Source: Aphodovivens avicola
Lineage (GTDB): Bacteria > Actinomycetota > Coriobacteriia > Coriobacteriales > Eggerthellaceae
Reading direction: 5' to 3'
Length of the DNA: 64,000 bases
NCBI GenBank assembly: GCA_018712515.1
Contig: DVGW01000050.1
Location: 1-64,000, forward strand
The position numbers and the translations under genes are program-made. Below, piece after piece: positions 16,481 through 26,067 of the stretch. The notes beneath the pieces were generated by a model. It had not been told where the DNA came from and ran no database searches. It saw only the letters and a program-made list of their open reading frames with translations. Positions within the stretch are counted from its first letter, which is position 1; each line of letters begins with the position of its first letter.

Positions 16481-19400
16481 CTATCTCTCCATAAGGAGCT
16501 CCTTCTCGACGGGCCTTCCATCTTCGCCGCCATCGCAGAGCAGCTCGGGGCCTCCCTTCCCCATGTCGAGGAGGGCGTCGAGCTCGGCGAGGCGGGCGGA
16601 CTTCTCCCTCAGCCGCTCTTCATGGGGGAACGGCTTCGAGGCCTCCTCCCGGGCCGCGGCGAGCTGCCTCCTCGCCTCGTCGGCCTTCGCGCGGCAGTCC
16701 TCCAGCTCGCGCGGGATCCTCGCCATCGCGTTGTCGATCCTCGTTACGATTCCGGAGGGGTCGGATCCCATGGCGCACCTGTGGCGCGCGTCACCGACGA
16801 TGACGACCTCGAACGCGGCGTCGACGCGGTTGAAGTAGAGCTCGAGCGAGAACCCGCGGTACGCGCCCAGGGGCTCGCTCCGAGCGTCCGCCGCCAGGCC
16901 GCATGCGGCGATGATCGCCTCGCCTGCTGCGGCGCGCCCGCTTTGCACCGTTCCGCGGACCTCCATGAGGAACGCTTCCTTCGCGGGCGGCGGGTTGGCC
17001 CGCGCCCTCTCCGCGTCGGCCTCCAGCTTCTCGGCCTGCGACGCGAGGGCCGCTATCCGCTCCGGGTACTCCCTCGCCGCCTTGTCCTCCAGCGCGTATC
17101 TCTGGGCGAGGTGGTCCGCCTTCAGCACCCTCAGGCGGGACACCTCCACCTCGAGGTCCATCCTCTCCTTTATGAGCGGGTTTCCCGTGGCGAGCGCCTT
17201 CAGCTCGGCGTAGGAGAGCGCCGCCTCATCCACGTCGGACGCCGACCTCACGGGCGACTTCGAGGTCATGACCTGCCCGATGAAGCGCTGCTTGCCCTCG
17301 ACCACCTGGTACAGGTACGCATCGAAGGTGCCCTCGGTCACGTAGCGGTACGCTTCGACCTCCTCGTTCATGTTCCCCTGGCGCTCGATGCGGCCGAGCC
17401 GCTGCTGGAGGTCGGCCGGCCGCCACGGGCAGTCGAGGTCGTGAATCGCGACAAGCCGTCGCTGCACGTTGGTCCCCGCGCCCATCTTCTGCGTCGAGCC
17501 CATGAGGATGCGCACCGCCCCGGAGTTCACCCTGCCGAAGAGCGCCAGCTTCTTCGCCTCGGTGTCGGCGTCGTGGATGAAGGCGATCTCATCATCGGGC
17601 ACGCCCCGCTCCACGAGCTTGCGCCTCAGGTCGTCGTACACGCTGAACCCCGCGCCGCCCTTCGGTGTTGACAGGTCGCAGAACACGAGCTGGGTGAGGC
17701 GCTCGTTCGCTCCGTCGCGCCAGATGCGCAGGACGTTCTCCACGCAGGCGTTGACCTTGCTGCCCGCGAAATCGGGCAGGTCCGGGTCTTGGAGCCTCTG
17801 GTCAAGGGCGATCTTGCGCCCGTCGTTGGTTATGAGCAGCATGTTGTCCTTCTCGGCGGGTACGCGCCCGGCCCTCACCGCGTCGGCGCGCTCCGCGAGC
17901 CCCGCCACCAGCTCGCGCTGGATCGGCGACGGCTGGACGGCCACGCTGCGCAGGCGCACCCTCGGGACGGGCAGCTCCAGCATGTCTGCCGTCTGCACGT
18001 CGGCGACCTGCTTGAACGTCGCCATGAGCTCGGGCAGGTTGTAGAAGCGCGAGAACCGCGTCTTCTGGCGGTAGCCGGTGCCTTCCGGGGCCAGCTCCAG
18101 CGCCGTCACCGTCTCGCCGAACGTCGAGGCCCAGCAGTCGAAGTGGGACAGCCCCAGCCGTTCCAGCTCGCCGTACTGGAGGTAACGCTGCATCGTGTAG
18201 AGCTCCGCCATGGAGTTCGACACCGGGGTGCCCGTGGCGAACACGGTGCCGCGCCCGCCGGTCTGCCGGTCGAGGATGCGGCACTTCATGAACAGGTCGG
18301 AGGACTTCTTGGCCTCGCTCTGGGCGATGCCGCCGACGTTGCGCATCTTGGTGTGGAAGAAAAGGTTCTTGTAGTAGTGGGCCTCGTCGACGAAGATCCG
18401 GTCGACGCCCAGTTCCTCGAAGGTGAGCACGTCGTCCTTGTCCGACTGGTCTGCCAGCTTGGCGAGCCTGGCCTCCAGCCGCTTCTTGGTCGCCTCCATC
18501 TGCTTTACGCCGAAGCGCTCGCCCCTCTGCGCCTTGAGGTCGGAGATCCCGTCGGCTATCTCGGCTATCTGCTCCTCGATGAACGCCCGCTGGCGATCCA
18601 CCGAGACCGGTATCTTCTCGAACTGCGTGTGCCCGATGATCACGCCGTCCCAGTCGCCCGACGCGATGCGCGCGCAGAACCGCTTGCGGTTCTGCCTTTC
18701 GAAGTCGCGCTTCGTCGCCACGAGCAGGTTCGCCGCCGGGTAGAGGCGCATCCATTCCGAGGCCCATTGCCCGGTGAGGTGGTTCGGCACGACGAACGTC
18801 GGCTTGCTGCACAGCCCCATGCGGCGAAGCTCCATCGCCGCCGCGGCCATGGTGAACGTCTTCCCCGCGCCCACTTCGTGGGCGAGGAGCGCGTTGCCGC
18901 CGTAGAGGATGCGCGCAACGGCGTTCCTCTGATGCGGCCTCAGCTCGATCTCGGGGTTCATCCCGGGGAACCGGAGATGCGACCCGTCGAACTCGCGCGG
19001 CCTCGTCGAGTTGAACCTCTCGTTGTAGACGGCCGTCAGCCGTTCGCGGCGGGCCGCGTCGGAGAAGACCCATTCCTTGAAGGCGGACTTGATAGCGTCC
19101 TGCTTGGCGAGCGCCACCGCGGTCTCCTTCCTGTTGAGCACCGCCTTCTTCCTGCCGTTCTCGTCCTCCGTGTAGTCGACCACGCGCGCGTCCTTCAGGT
19201 TGAGGGTCTCCTCGATGATCTGGTAGGCGCTCATGCGGCGGGTGCCGTAGGTCGACAGCGCCCGCACGTTGGAGCCGTCGCGTCCCTTGCCCTCGATCCG
19301 CCACTGCGCCGTGACGGCCGAGTACCGCACCGCGATGCGCTCGCGCACCCAGTAGGGCGGCTCCAGGAGCTCGATGATGAAGTCCCGCACGTCGTCGGGC

Positions 19401-22400
19401 GGGATCCACGTCGCGCCGAGGCGCACGCCGATGTCCGCTGGCCCGATGTCGGGCGGCAGGGCGGCGCGCAGCGCCTCGGCGTTGCCCGCGAAGGCGGGAT
19501 CCGCGGCGGCCGCGGCCTCGGCGACGCGCAGCTTCGCGCGTACGTTGCCGGACAGGTACTCGTCGGCGGGCTGCCATTCGGGCTCCCCCGGGGCGGCGTC
19601 AGGCGCGCGAAATATCTGGCCTGCGAGCCCCGCAGCCACCTCGTCCTCCGAGACCCCCGTGAGCCGCGCCATATAGGGCAGGTCGACCTTCCCTCTCTCC
19701 GACAGGGACGCCGCCAGCGCCTCCTGGGGCGTGTCCGCGCTCTCCACGGGCACGTTCGGCCTGATGGTTCTCTTCCGCAGGATGTCGGCCTTCCTGAGGA
19801 GGCCGCCGTCCTCGTCGAGCACCTCGAGCGCGCACAGCAGCGGGTAGGATGAGTCCTGCTTGAAGGCCGCCGCGTTCGCGCGGGAGCTCAGAAGGCCGTG
19901 CTTCGCGGTGTAGGCGTCGTAGAGGCCGTTCAGACGGGCGCGCGCCTCCTCTATCTCGGACTCCGGGGCGTCGTCGCTCTCGAGCCCGATGAGGCGCCGC
20001 GCGCAGTCGCGAACGCCCATCATGCCGCGGATCCTCTCGGCGGCCGTCTTCGAGGGCGTCTGGGGATGCATGCGCGTCCCCATGCGGAAGTAGACGGTGC
20101 CGCCCTCCTCCGCATACGACCAGTCGCGCACGCGCGGGTCGGCGGGGACCGAGCCGTCCGAGGGGGCCGGCTCGGGCACGGCGAGGGTTGGTATGCTGGC
20201 CGCTATCCTGCCGAGGGCTTCGCGCAAATCGGCCTCTAGGTCGCTCCCTGGCCTCTCCCGGCATTCGACGTCGGCCCTGCCGTAGGCGTTTCTCGTCGCG
20301 GCGAGCTCGCCCAGGACCATCTCGGGATGGGAGACGAAGTAGGAGCTCACCTCCACGCCCGTCTCGGTGCGCTCTGTGTGCACCCACTCCGGATCGCAGG
20401 CCTCGGGCCTCGCGCGCTTCTGCATCACCACCACGTCCGCGGTGACTTCGGTGTGCGGGGCGAACGCCGTGCTCGGCAGGCGCACCGCGCCCAGGAGCTC
20501 GGCCCTTTCCGCAAGCCTCCTGCGGGCGGTGCCGCTCTTCTTGTCCAGAGTGCCCTTCGAGGTGACGAACGCCACCACGCCGCCCGGCCTCACCAGGTCG
20601 AGCGCGCGGGCGAAGAAGTTGTCGTGGACGAGCAGCCCCTCGCCCCTGTGGCGCGGGTCGTCCACCTGGTAGCTCCCGAAGGGGACGTTGCCGACCGCCA
20701 CGTCGAACGAGTCGTCCGCAAGGTCGGCGCCCTCGAACCCGCAGTTGCGGATGTCGGAGCCGGGGTTGAGCGCTCGGGCGATGCGCGCGGTGAGGGGGTC
20801 GAGCTCCACGCCGACGAGCCGGCTTCCCGCGAGCGATTCCGGCATGCCCCTGAAGAACGCCCCCGTGCCGCACGACGGCTCGAGCACGCTGCCCCCCGCG
20901 AAGCCCATGGCCTCTATCGCCTCCCATATCGGGCGGACGATTCCGGGCGGCGTGTAGAAGGCGGTGAGGGTGGACGCCCTCGCGGCGGACCACTCCTCGC
21001 CGGTCAGCAGCGCCCTCAGCCGTTCGCGTTCGGCCGGCCATTTGGTCGACGATTCGTCGAACACGTCGGCGAGGCCGCCCCATCCGACGTAGCCCGCGAG
21101 CGCCGCGAGCTCCCCCGGGCCGGCGTCTCCGCCCCCTTCCTCGACGCGCAGAAGGGTCTCGATGGCGAGGATGTTTGCGCGCAGGCGCTCGAGCGGAGGC
21201 TCGCGCCGTCGGTTGGCGGCGCGGTCGGCCTCCGGGAAGAGGATGGGGAGCTGTCCCTGCTCGGCGGGTTTCTGCCCTGGAACGGGGGAAGCGGGCGAAC
21301 CGCCCGCTTCCCCCGTTGCCCTTTCGCTGCCGCCCGCCGACGGCGGTTCCTGTCCTAGGCGAAGACCAGCTCGCGGATCGCCGTCGAGCGCGCCTCCTCC
21401 CGGATCGCGCCCATCTTCGCCGCCCAGCCCATCGGGTCGGCCGACTTCATGGCCTCGTCCACTCCCTGGCTCGCCGCCATGCGCGCCGTCAGGTCGTCCG
21501 CCATCTCCTGCGCCAGCCTCTCCGTCTCGGCCAGATGGCTCGTCAGCGCCCCGTCGGCCAGCAGGCTCGCCCGGAGGGCCGGTTTGCGTGCCTTCAGGTG
21601 CTCGTCTCTCATCGCCGCGAACGGACCCAGGGCCGCCTGGCTCTCCTCCGTCGTCAGGCGCGGGACCGTCGTTCCGTCCCTCTCCTCGTAGGAAAGCTTC
21701 ATCCTCGCTCCTTTCTGCCGGTTCAGGATTCGGATTATCCCCGGAGGGCGCATCCGGCGCAAATGTGCGATTCGCGCGGGGGCCGCGTGCGGCGGCGAGC
21801 TCCCGCAGCGCCGTTTCGGCGGCGTCCGACACGGCGCACCCCAGGACGCTCATCGAGTGCGTCGTGTCGAACAGGCGGAGCGCGCCTTCCATGCGAGGAG
21901 ATGCGGGGAGGATCCCCTCCAGGCCGCACCTCGCCGCTATCTCGTACCCCGCCGACGCCGCAGCCAGCTCCATGAACAGGGCCTCGGCCTCGGAGGACGG
22001 CAGCCCCTCGAGTCCGCTGCCCCTGCGCGCCTCCCCAAGGGACTCGAGGTGCGGCGCGGCGGCCGGCTCCAGGATGGCCGCCGCGGCATCGAGGATGGCC
22101 CCGGCGGCCCCCGATCCGCTCCCGGTGCCGAACGCGCTTCGAAGCGCCTCCTCGATGGCGGGCTCGTCTTCCGGCCCGGGGCTCCAGAGGTTCAGGGGCC
22201 GGGCGCCTTCGCCGGCGGCCGTGTCCGACACGTCGAAGTAGTAGCGCAGCTTGCCCGTGCCCGGCTCTCCGAAGACCGCGATGCCCACGGAGCCCCGCCG
22301 CACCCTGCGGCCGAACACCTTGTTCCATCGCTCCAGCTCGAGCACCGCGACCGCATCGGGCCTCTGCGCGTAGACGAGGACCTGTTCGGGGAAGGTCAGC

Positions 22401-22513
22401 TTGTAGTTGCGGCCCGCCGATGCCAGGAAGGCCCTCCACTCCTCGGGGCTCGCGCTCAAGCTGGAGAGCGTTTCGCGGTACAGCTCTTGGATGGTCGGAT
22501 ACGTGCTCGCCAA
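16481..22513 (-). CDS. Giant N6-adenine methylase / SNF2-family helicase
   Basis: The protein has 2010 aa and is the large ICE protein seen in Tn1549/CTn elements. In order: an N-terminal domain with GRNYKLTFPEQVLVYAQRP; a low-complexity linker (about 270-385); a Rossmann methylase with LEPSCGTGAFF near 548 and GNVPFGSY as the NPPY-like motif; then SNF2 motor motifs HEVGAGKTF near 1214, VDEAHYY near 1376, GTPVSNS, and QQRLGRIERQGN near 1708; a coiled-coil tail. Its role in transfer is not established in the family. TTG at 22513, preceded by AAGGAGG, is chosen over a longer reading. The linker overlaps a separate gene, tnpV. Confidence 0.93.
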   Translation of the reverse strand: MASTYPTIQELYRETLSSLSASPEEWRAFLASAGRNYKLTFPEQVLVYAQRPDAVAVLELERWNKVFGRRVRRGSVGIAVFGEPGTGKLRYYFDVSDTAAGEGARPLNLWSPGPEDEPAIEEALRSAFGTGSGSGAAGAILDAAAAILEPAAAPHLESLGEARRGSGLEGLPSSEAEALFMELAAASAGYEIAARCGLEGILPASPRMEGALRLFDTTHSMSVLGCAVSDAAETALRELAAARGPRANRTFAPDAPSGDNPNPEPAERSEDEAFLRGEGRNDGPAPDDGGEPGGPGSVRGDERRAPEGTQTGPPGEPAGRRGADEPSGRDGEAGAGDGGRPDGAHGGEPGSGRGHEVGRPDGLGGEDGRDPGGGALDGDPRAGLRLGQEPPSAGGSERATGEAGGSPASPVPGQKPAEQGQLPILFPEADRAANRRREPPLERLRANILAIETLLRVEEGGGDAGPGELAALAGYVGWGGLADVFDESSTKWPAERERLRALLTGEEWSAARASTLTAFYTPPGIVRPIWEAIEAMGFAGGSVLEPSCGTGAFFRGMPESLAGSRLVGVELDPLTARIARALNPGSDIRNCGFEGADLADDSFDVAVGNVPFGSYQVDDPRHRGEGLLVHDNFFARALDLVRPGGVVAFVTSKGTLDKKSGTARRRLAERAELLGAVRLPSTAFAPHTEVTADVVVMQKRARPEACDPEWVHTERTETGVEVSSYFVSHPEMVLGELAATRNAYGRADVECRERPGSDLEADLREALGRIAASIPTLAVPEPAPSDGSVPADPRVRDWSYAEEGGTVYFRMGTRMHPQTPSKTAAERIRGMMGVRDCARRLIGLESDDAPESEIEEARARLNGLYDAYTAKHGLLSSRANAAAFKQDSSYPLLCALEVLDEDGGLLRKADILRKRTIRPNVPVESADTPQEALAASLSERGKVDLPYMARLTGVSEDEVAAGLAGQIFRAPDAAPGEPEWQPADEYLSGNVRAKLRVAEAAAAADPAFAGNAEALRAALPPDIGPADIGVRLGATWIPPDDVRDFIIELLEPPYWVRERIAVRYSAVTAQWRIEGKGRDGSNVRALSTYGTRRMSAYQIIEETLNLKDARVVDYTEDENGRKKAVLNRKETAVALAKQDAIKSAFKEWVFSDAARRERLTAVYNERFNSTRPREFDGSHLRFPGMNPEIELRPHQRNAVARILYGGNALLAHEVGAGKTFTMAAAAMELRRMGLCSKPTFVVPNHLTGQWASEWMRLYPAANLLVATKRDFERQNRKRFCARIASGDWDGVIIGHTQFEKIPVSVDRQRAFIEEQIAEIADGISDLKAQRGERFGVKQMEATKKRLEARLAKLADQSDKDDVLTFEELGVDRIFVDEAHYYKNLFFHTKMRNVGGIAQSEAKKSSDLFMKCRILDRQTGGRGTVFATGTPVSNSMAELYTMQRYLQYGELERLGLSHFDCWASTFGETVTALELAPEGTGYRQKTRFSRFYNLPELMATFKQVADVQTADMLELPVPRVRLRSVAVQPSPIQRELVAGLAERADAVRAGRVPAEKDNMLLITNDGRKIALDQRLQDPDLPDFAGSKVNACVENVLRIWRDGANERLTQLVFCDLSTPKGGAGFSVYDDLRRKLVERGVPDDEIAFIHDADTEAKKLALFGRVNSGAVRILMGSTQKMGAGTNVQRRLVAIHDLDCPWRPADLQQRLGRIERQGNMNEEVEAYRYVTEGTFDAYLYQVVEGKQRFIGQVMTSKSPVRSASDVDEAALSYAELKALATGNPLIKERMDLEVEVSRLRVLKADHLAQRYALEDKAAREYPERIAALASQAEKLEADAERARANPPPAKEAFLMEVRGTVQSGRAAAGEAIIAACGLAADARSEPLGAYRGFSLELYFNRVDAAFEVVIVGDARHRCAMGSDPSGIVTRIDNAMARIPRELEDCRAKADEARRQLAAAREEASKPFPHEERLREKSARLAELDALLDMGKGGPELLCDGGEDGRPVEKELLMER
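21355..21702 (-). CDS. tnpV: TnpV family protein, encoded inside the giant helicase gene in another frame
   Basis: The 115-aa protein matches the TnpV family of mobile elements along its length: early RDGTTVPRL, HLKARKPALRASLLADG, HLAETERLAQ, QGVDEAMKSADPMGWAAKM, end IRELVFA. An AAAGGAG ribosome site lies at good spacing before ATG 21702. Its codons are strongly G/C at the third position, whereas the helicase frame over the same bases gives a Gly/Pro/Asp/Arg-rich string. So the selected frame here is TnpV, and both frames stay open. TnpV function is unknown; the name comes from Tn4451-type transposons. Confidence 0.8.
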   Translation of the reverse strand: MKLSYEERDGTTVPRLTTEESQAALGPFAAMRDEHLKARKPALRASLLADGALTSHLAETERLAQEMADDLTARMAASQGVDEAMKSADPMGWAAKMGAIREEARSTAIRELVFA

Positions 22514-22613
22514 TGCGCCGCCTCCTTCGGGTGCGTTTGTTCGGTTCGCAGGGATGCCCCGCCTTGCCGCTCGGGGTAGAATCCGGGAGCCCGCCGTTCC
22601 GAGGGAGGTTCCC

Positions 22614-22745
22614 ATGAGGTTGAAGCTCGTTTTGAAGGTTCTCGTCGCCGTGGTCGCGGTCGCGCTGGCGGCCTACGTCTGTCTCGTCGCGTTCGGGGTG
22701 TACACCGCGCTCGACAGCGCCACGGCGGGATACTCCGCCCGCTAA
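22614..22745 (+). CDS. Small single-pass membrane protein
   Basis: A 43-aa frame with a basic start (MRLKLVLK), one hydrophobic helix of about 24 residues and a short polar end. GGGAGG lies at correct spacing before the ATG. It is divergent from the giant helicase gene and convergent with the SpaA-like gene, with a hairpin between the stops. Family unknown; a role near the envelope, alongside sortase and adhesin, is a guess. Confidence 0.55.
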   Translation: MRLKLVLKVLVAVVAVALAAYVCLVAFGVYTALDSATAGYSAR

Positions 22746-22757
22746 CGGGCTATGTAA

Positions 22758-22777
22758 GGAGCGGGGGGACCCGCTCC
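22758..22777. terminator. Hairpin between convergent genes
   Basis: GGAGCGGG and CCCGCTCC form a perfect 8-bp stem with a GGGA loop, lying in the 46-bp gap between two stop codons. No U-run on either side, so it may work weakly or in both directions. Confidence 0.45.
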
Positions 22778-22791
22778 CGGCTTGCGATGGG

Positions 22792-25080
22792 CTAGCGCTC
22801 CTCGCCGCCTTCGGTGCCTTCGAGGTACTCCTCGTCCTTCTTGCGTGCGCGCCTCATGGCGATCGCCAGGCATCCGAGGCCCGCCGCCGCCACGACCGCG
22901 GTCGCCGCCGCGAGCGGCGCGAGGTCCACGCCGGTCTTGTCGAACGGCTCGCCCTTGCCTTCGGGGACTGCGGAGGCGGCGTCCGCCATGGATACCGTCT
23001 GCACTTCGCCGACGGACCCGATTTCGAACTCGATGTCAGCCGCCAGGTCGTAGCCCTCGGGCGCGCTGGCCTCGTGCAGGGTGTACGAGCCAGGCTCGAG
23101 CTTCTCGATGCGGTGGGGCTCATCCCCAGACACCCATTCGGCCACGACGTTCCCGCTCTCGTCGAGCAGCTGCATGGACGCGCCGAGCAGGAGGTCTCCC
23201 GTGCCGGCGTCGATCTTCTCGAAATCGACCTTCGTATAATCGTCCTCCATGGTCACCTTCTGGGCGACCTGGCCCGACACGACCTCGAACTCGACGTCGT
23301 TCGCCACCAGGTAGCCCTCCGGGGCGATTTCCTCGTGCAGGGTGTAGGAGCCCTCGTCGAGCACGATCTCATGGGGTTCGTCCGAGGAGACCCACTCCTC
23401 GACCACGTTGCCGCCGGGGTCGATCACCTGGAGCGTGGCGCCCGGAAGCTCCTCGCCCGTGGCTATGTCCGTCTTGGAGAGGGACACGTGCGGCTTGTCC
23501 GCGTTCGTGAGAGTGCCCAGGTCGACGGTCGCGCCGTCGCGGTACACGCTCACCTCGAAGGCGGGGATGAGCTCTCGGTCGGAGTTGGCCTCGCAGGGCT
23601 GCTCCTCAACGATATAGGTATCGTAGGGCAGCGCTCCCAGTCCGTCGTCGGGGTCGCCCCCGCCGAACCAAACGCCCGATTCGGAGGTGCCGCCGTTGGT
23701 GTCGGCGGTGTGGGGGTTCCACGATGCCGCCGTGGAGGCATATCCGTTCGAATCCGTGACGATGACGTGGCTCTCTCCCGTGGCGGCGCTCGTGATGGAG
23801 AACGGGATGCCCGCCATGCGGGCCTGGTCGCCCTCGCTCACTTTCACGAGCTCGAGGTCGCCGCGGACCACCTGCTCGGTGAGCTCGTCGGCCACCTCGT
23901 ACTCGAAAACCGCCGATTCGCTGCCCGCCATGTCCGCCGTGACGGTGATCTCGTGGGCCTGCGGGTCGGGAAGGTAGCCCTCAGGGGCCTTCGTCTCCTT
24001 GATGGTGACGGTTCCGAGCGGGATGCCCTCGAACACGAGCTCGGAGTTCTCCACGACGCCTGCGACGGTCACTTGCTCCCCGCCGTAGAGGTACGTCGCC
24101 TCGTATTCCGCGCCGTCGAGGGACGCGCCGCCTTGGGGATCGGGCAGCAGGGTCTCAGCGTCCTTCTTGACGAGCGTGAGGTCCACCGTCACGGGCGCGT
24201 CGGCCGCGTCGACGTGTGCGTCCTCGCCCGATATCGTCACGGCGAACTCCTCTTGGGAAAGGGCGTAGCCGTCGGGGGCGCTGATCTCGCGGACGGTGTA
24301 GTCGCCGCTGGGCAGCTTCTCGGAGGTCTGCCCGTGCCCCGCCTCGTCGGTGGTGAACTGGGCGACAAGCTCGCCGCCCTGGTACACGCCGTACACCGCC
24401 CCCGCGAGGGTGTATTCCTCGTTGCCGTCCGTCACGGCGACGTCTGCGCTGGTCTTGTCGAGCGTGATGTGGCCGCCTTCGGAAAGCCCGCGGTACACGA
24501 CGAAGCTGGCATACGCCTTCCCATGGCCGCCGTTGATGCCCCACATGTAGTCGAACCGGCAGTTGCCCGTCCCGAATCCCTCGTACCAGGCGTGGTACAC
24601 GGTTGCGCCCTCCCCAGCGATTGCGCAGTGGACGGTCGCCCCGGACGAGTTAGAGAACACGATCACGTCTCCGGGCTTCACCGTCCCCGCGTCGAAGGCG
24701 GAGTTGTAGTCGCCTGCGGACGAGCCTCGGAACACCTCGTGGGACCCGCAGAACTGGGCGATGGCGTCCGTTCCGCAGTTGCCGGGGCTTCCTCCAGGCC
24801 ATCCCAGCCCGTACACGTTGGCGATGACCCATCCCACGAAGCCCGAGCAGTCCCAGCCCGACGTGTCCTTCCCGCCCCAAACGTAGGGCGTGCCCATCAG
24901 GCCCTCTATCTCTCCTTTCACCTCCTCCCAGGTTGCGTCGCTGAGCGATTCGTCGGCCGCGTATGCGACGTCCGCGCGGGACGAGAACCCCGCGAAGACC
25001 GCGGTTGCGACGAGGATGGCCGCGAGCATGCAGCGGAGGACCCTGCCCGCCGCCCGGTCGTTCGTCGTCTGTGCTTTCAT
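22792..25080 (-). CDS. Surface protein: NlpC/P60-like head with SpaA/CnaB repeats and sorting-type tail
   Basis: The protein has 762 aa. A signal peptide (1 to about 41) precedes an NlpC/P60-like domain with WDCSGFVGW (Cys near 76) and TVHCAIAG (His near 149). Then come five SpaA/CnaB-like modules, each with a [KE]..APEGY/APDGY-type strand, the last two closely similar (SYTLHE..APEGY). The tail is FDKTG near 713, a hydrophobic helix and RRARKK: a cell-wall sorting signal with FDKTG in place of LPxTG. It is followed upstream in the operon by a class B sortase, its probable anchor enzyme. Likely helps contact or shape the wall during mating. ATG follows AAGGAG. Confidence 0.88.
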   Translation of the reverse strand: MKAQTTNDRAAGRVLRCMLAAILVATAVFAGFSSRADVAYAADESLSDATWEEVKGEIEGLMGTPYVWGGKDTSGWDCSGFVGWVIANVYGLGWPGGSPGNCGTDAIAQFCGSHEVFRGSSAGDYNSAFDAGTVKPGDVIVFSNSSGATVHCAIAGEGATVYHAWYEGFGTGNCRFDYMWGINGGHGKAYASFVVYRGLSEGGHITLDKTSADVAVTDGNEEYTLAGAVYGVYQGGELVAQFTTDEAGHGQTSEKLPSGDYTVREISAPDGYALSQEEFAVTISGEDAHVDAADAPVTVDLTLVKKDAETLLPDPQGGASLDGAEYEATYLYGGEQVTVAGVVENSELVFEGIPLGTVTIKETKAPEGYLPDPQAHEITVTADMAGSESAVFEYEVADELTEQVVRGDLELVKVSEGDQARMAGIPFSITSAATGESHVIVTDSNGYASTAASWNPHTADTNGGTSESGVWFGGGDPDDGLGALPYDTYIVEEQPCEANSDRELIPAFEVSVYRDGATVDLGTLTNADKPHVSLSKTDIATGEELPGATLQVIDPGGNVVEEWVSSDEPHEIVLDEGSYTLHEEIAPEGYLVANDVEFEVVSGQVAQKVTMEDDYTKVDFEKIDAGTGDLLLGASMQLLDESGNVVAEWVSGDEPHRIEKLEPGSYTLHEASAPEGYDLAADIEFEIGSVGEVQTVSMADAASAVPEGKGEPFDKTGVDLAPLAAATAVVAAAGLGCLAIAMRRARKKDEEYLEGTEGGEER

Positions 25081-25166
25081 GCGTTTCTCCTTGCGTTGTC
25101 GGTTGGCGCTGCGTGTTGGATGCTCTGCTTCGCCTACATCTCTGACCTCCCTTCTCCCGGCGCCCG

Positions 25167-25952
25167 TCAGCTTTCCGAAGGCTGGGCGTACACGAGGGTC
25201 CGCTCGTTGGCGTACGTCGTGTACGAGCAGGTGACGAAAACGAAGAGCTGGGACGCCTTGTCGTTGTTCGCGATTTGGACGTCGCATTCCGAGAACCGCT
25301 GCTCGTACCAGGCGCGCATCTCTTCGGGCGACGAGAAGTCGGTTCGTTTGAGGGCGGAGGACCCGTCCACCACATCGGCGGCGGACACCTCGAGCTCCAC
25401 CACTCCCTGGAGGGTGGCGAGCGTGATGGTCGGATGGGAACGTGCGAACGCCTCGTCGGAGTAGCGGGCGAAGTCGGCGAACACAGTCGTGGCCCCGAAG
25501 CCCATGTTGTGGCCGAACACCACCGTGCATGCCCCCTCGAATCCGTCGCACGCCGCGTCTACGTAGGGGCATCCGTACGGGTTCCACGAGCGGTAGGCGT
25601 CGTGGTCGAGGTAGTACGTGGGATCGTCGTCCGGGGCCTGCGCCACGGCGTAGTCGATGGCGGTTCCGTCCACGCTGACCCAGCCGATGATGTCGGGGTT
25701 GGCGCTGCGCCAGTACTCCCAGTCGACTGCATCGGGCTCTTCGTCCGCACCCGCCGAAGAACCAGCCCCTTCTCCTGCTGCGGCCAGGGTTTCGTCGGGT
25801 TGCCCTCTGGGGTTCGGAACAACGGACGAGGCGCTTCCGCCCGCCAATGCCAGGAACGCCGCCATGCCCCCGCAGAGCACGAGGAGCGCGAGTCCGACTG
25901 CGAGCCAGCACGCCGCGCGCCTCTTCGGTTTCCTACGCTCTCGGTTCGTCAT
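25167..25952 (-). CDS. srtB: Class B sortase
   Basis: The 261-aa protein has an N-terminal signal anchor (about 12-37), a disordered linker, and the sortase fold with VVFGHNM (catalytic His near 148), LFVFVTCSYTTY (catalytic Cys near 241) and NERTLVYA (Arg near 250). The Cys and Arg lie close together, as in sortase B. It cleaves a sorting motif and joins the protein to peptidoglycan; the neighbouring FDKTG-tailed protein is the only visible substrate. ATG at 25952 follows GGAGG. A terminator upstream separates it from parA-parB. Confidence 0.92.
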   Translation of the reverse strand: MTNRERRKPKRRAACWLAVGLALLVLCGGMAAFLALAGGSASSVVPNPRGQPDETLAAAGEGAGSSAGADEEPDAVDWEYWRSANPDIIGWVSVDGTAIDYAVAQAPDDDPTYYLDHDAYRSWNPYGCPYVDAACDGFEGACTVVFGHNMGFGATTVFADFARYSDEAFARSHPTITLATLQGVVELEVSAADVVDGSSALKRTDFSSPEEMRAWYEQRFSECDVQIANNDKASQLFVFVTCSYTTYANERTLVYAQPSES

Positions 25953-25963
25953 TTTTCCTCCGG

Positions 25964-25995
25964 AAAACGGGGAAGCGGCTCCGCGAGCCGCTTCC
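25964..25995 (-). terminator. Intrinsic terminator between parB and srtB
   Basis: GGAAGCGGCTC and GAGCCGCTTCC form a perfect 11-bp stem with a three-base loop, followed on the minus strand by CCCCGTTTT. It ends the parA-parB transcript and lies 19 bp upstream of the srtB start. Confidence 0.7.
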
Positions 25996-26067
25996 TTGGT
26001 TCCAACTCTGTTCTGTGGCTTTTCTTCCGTGGGGCTACCCATCCTTTCTTCGGCTGGTAATCCTCGC

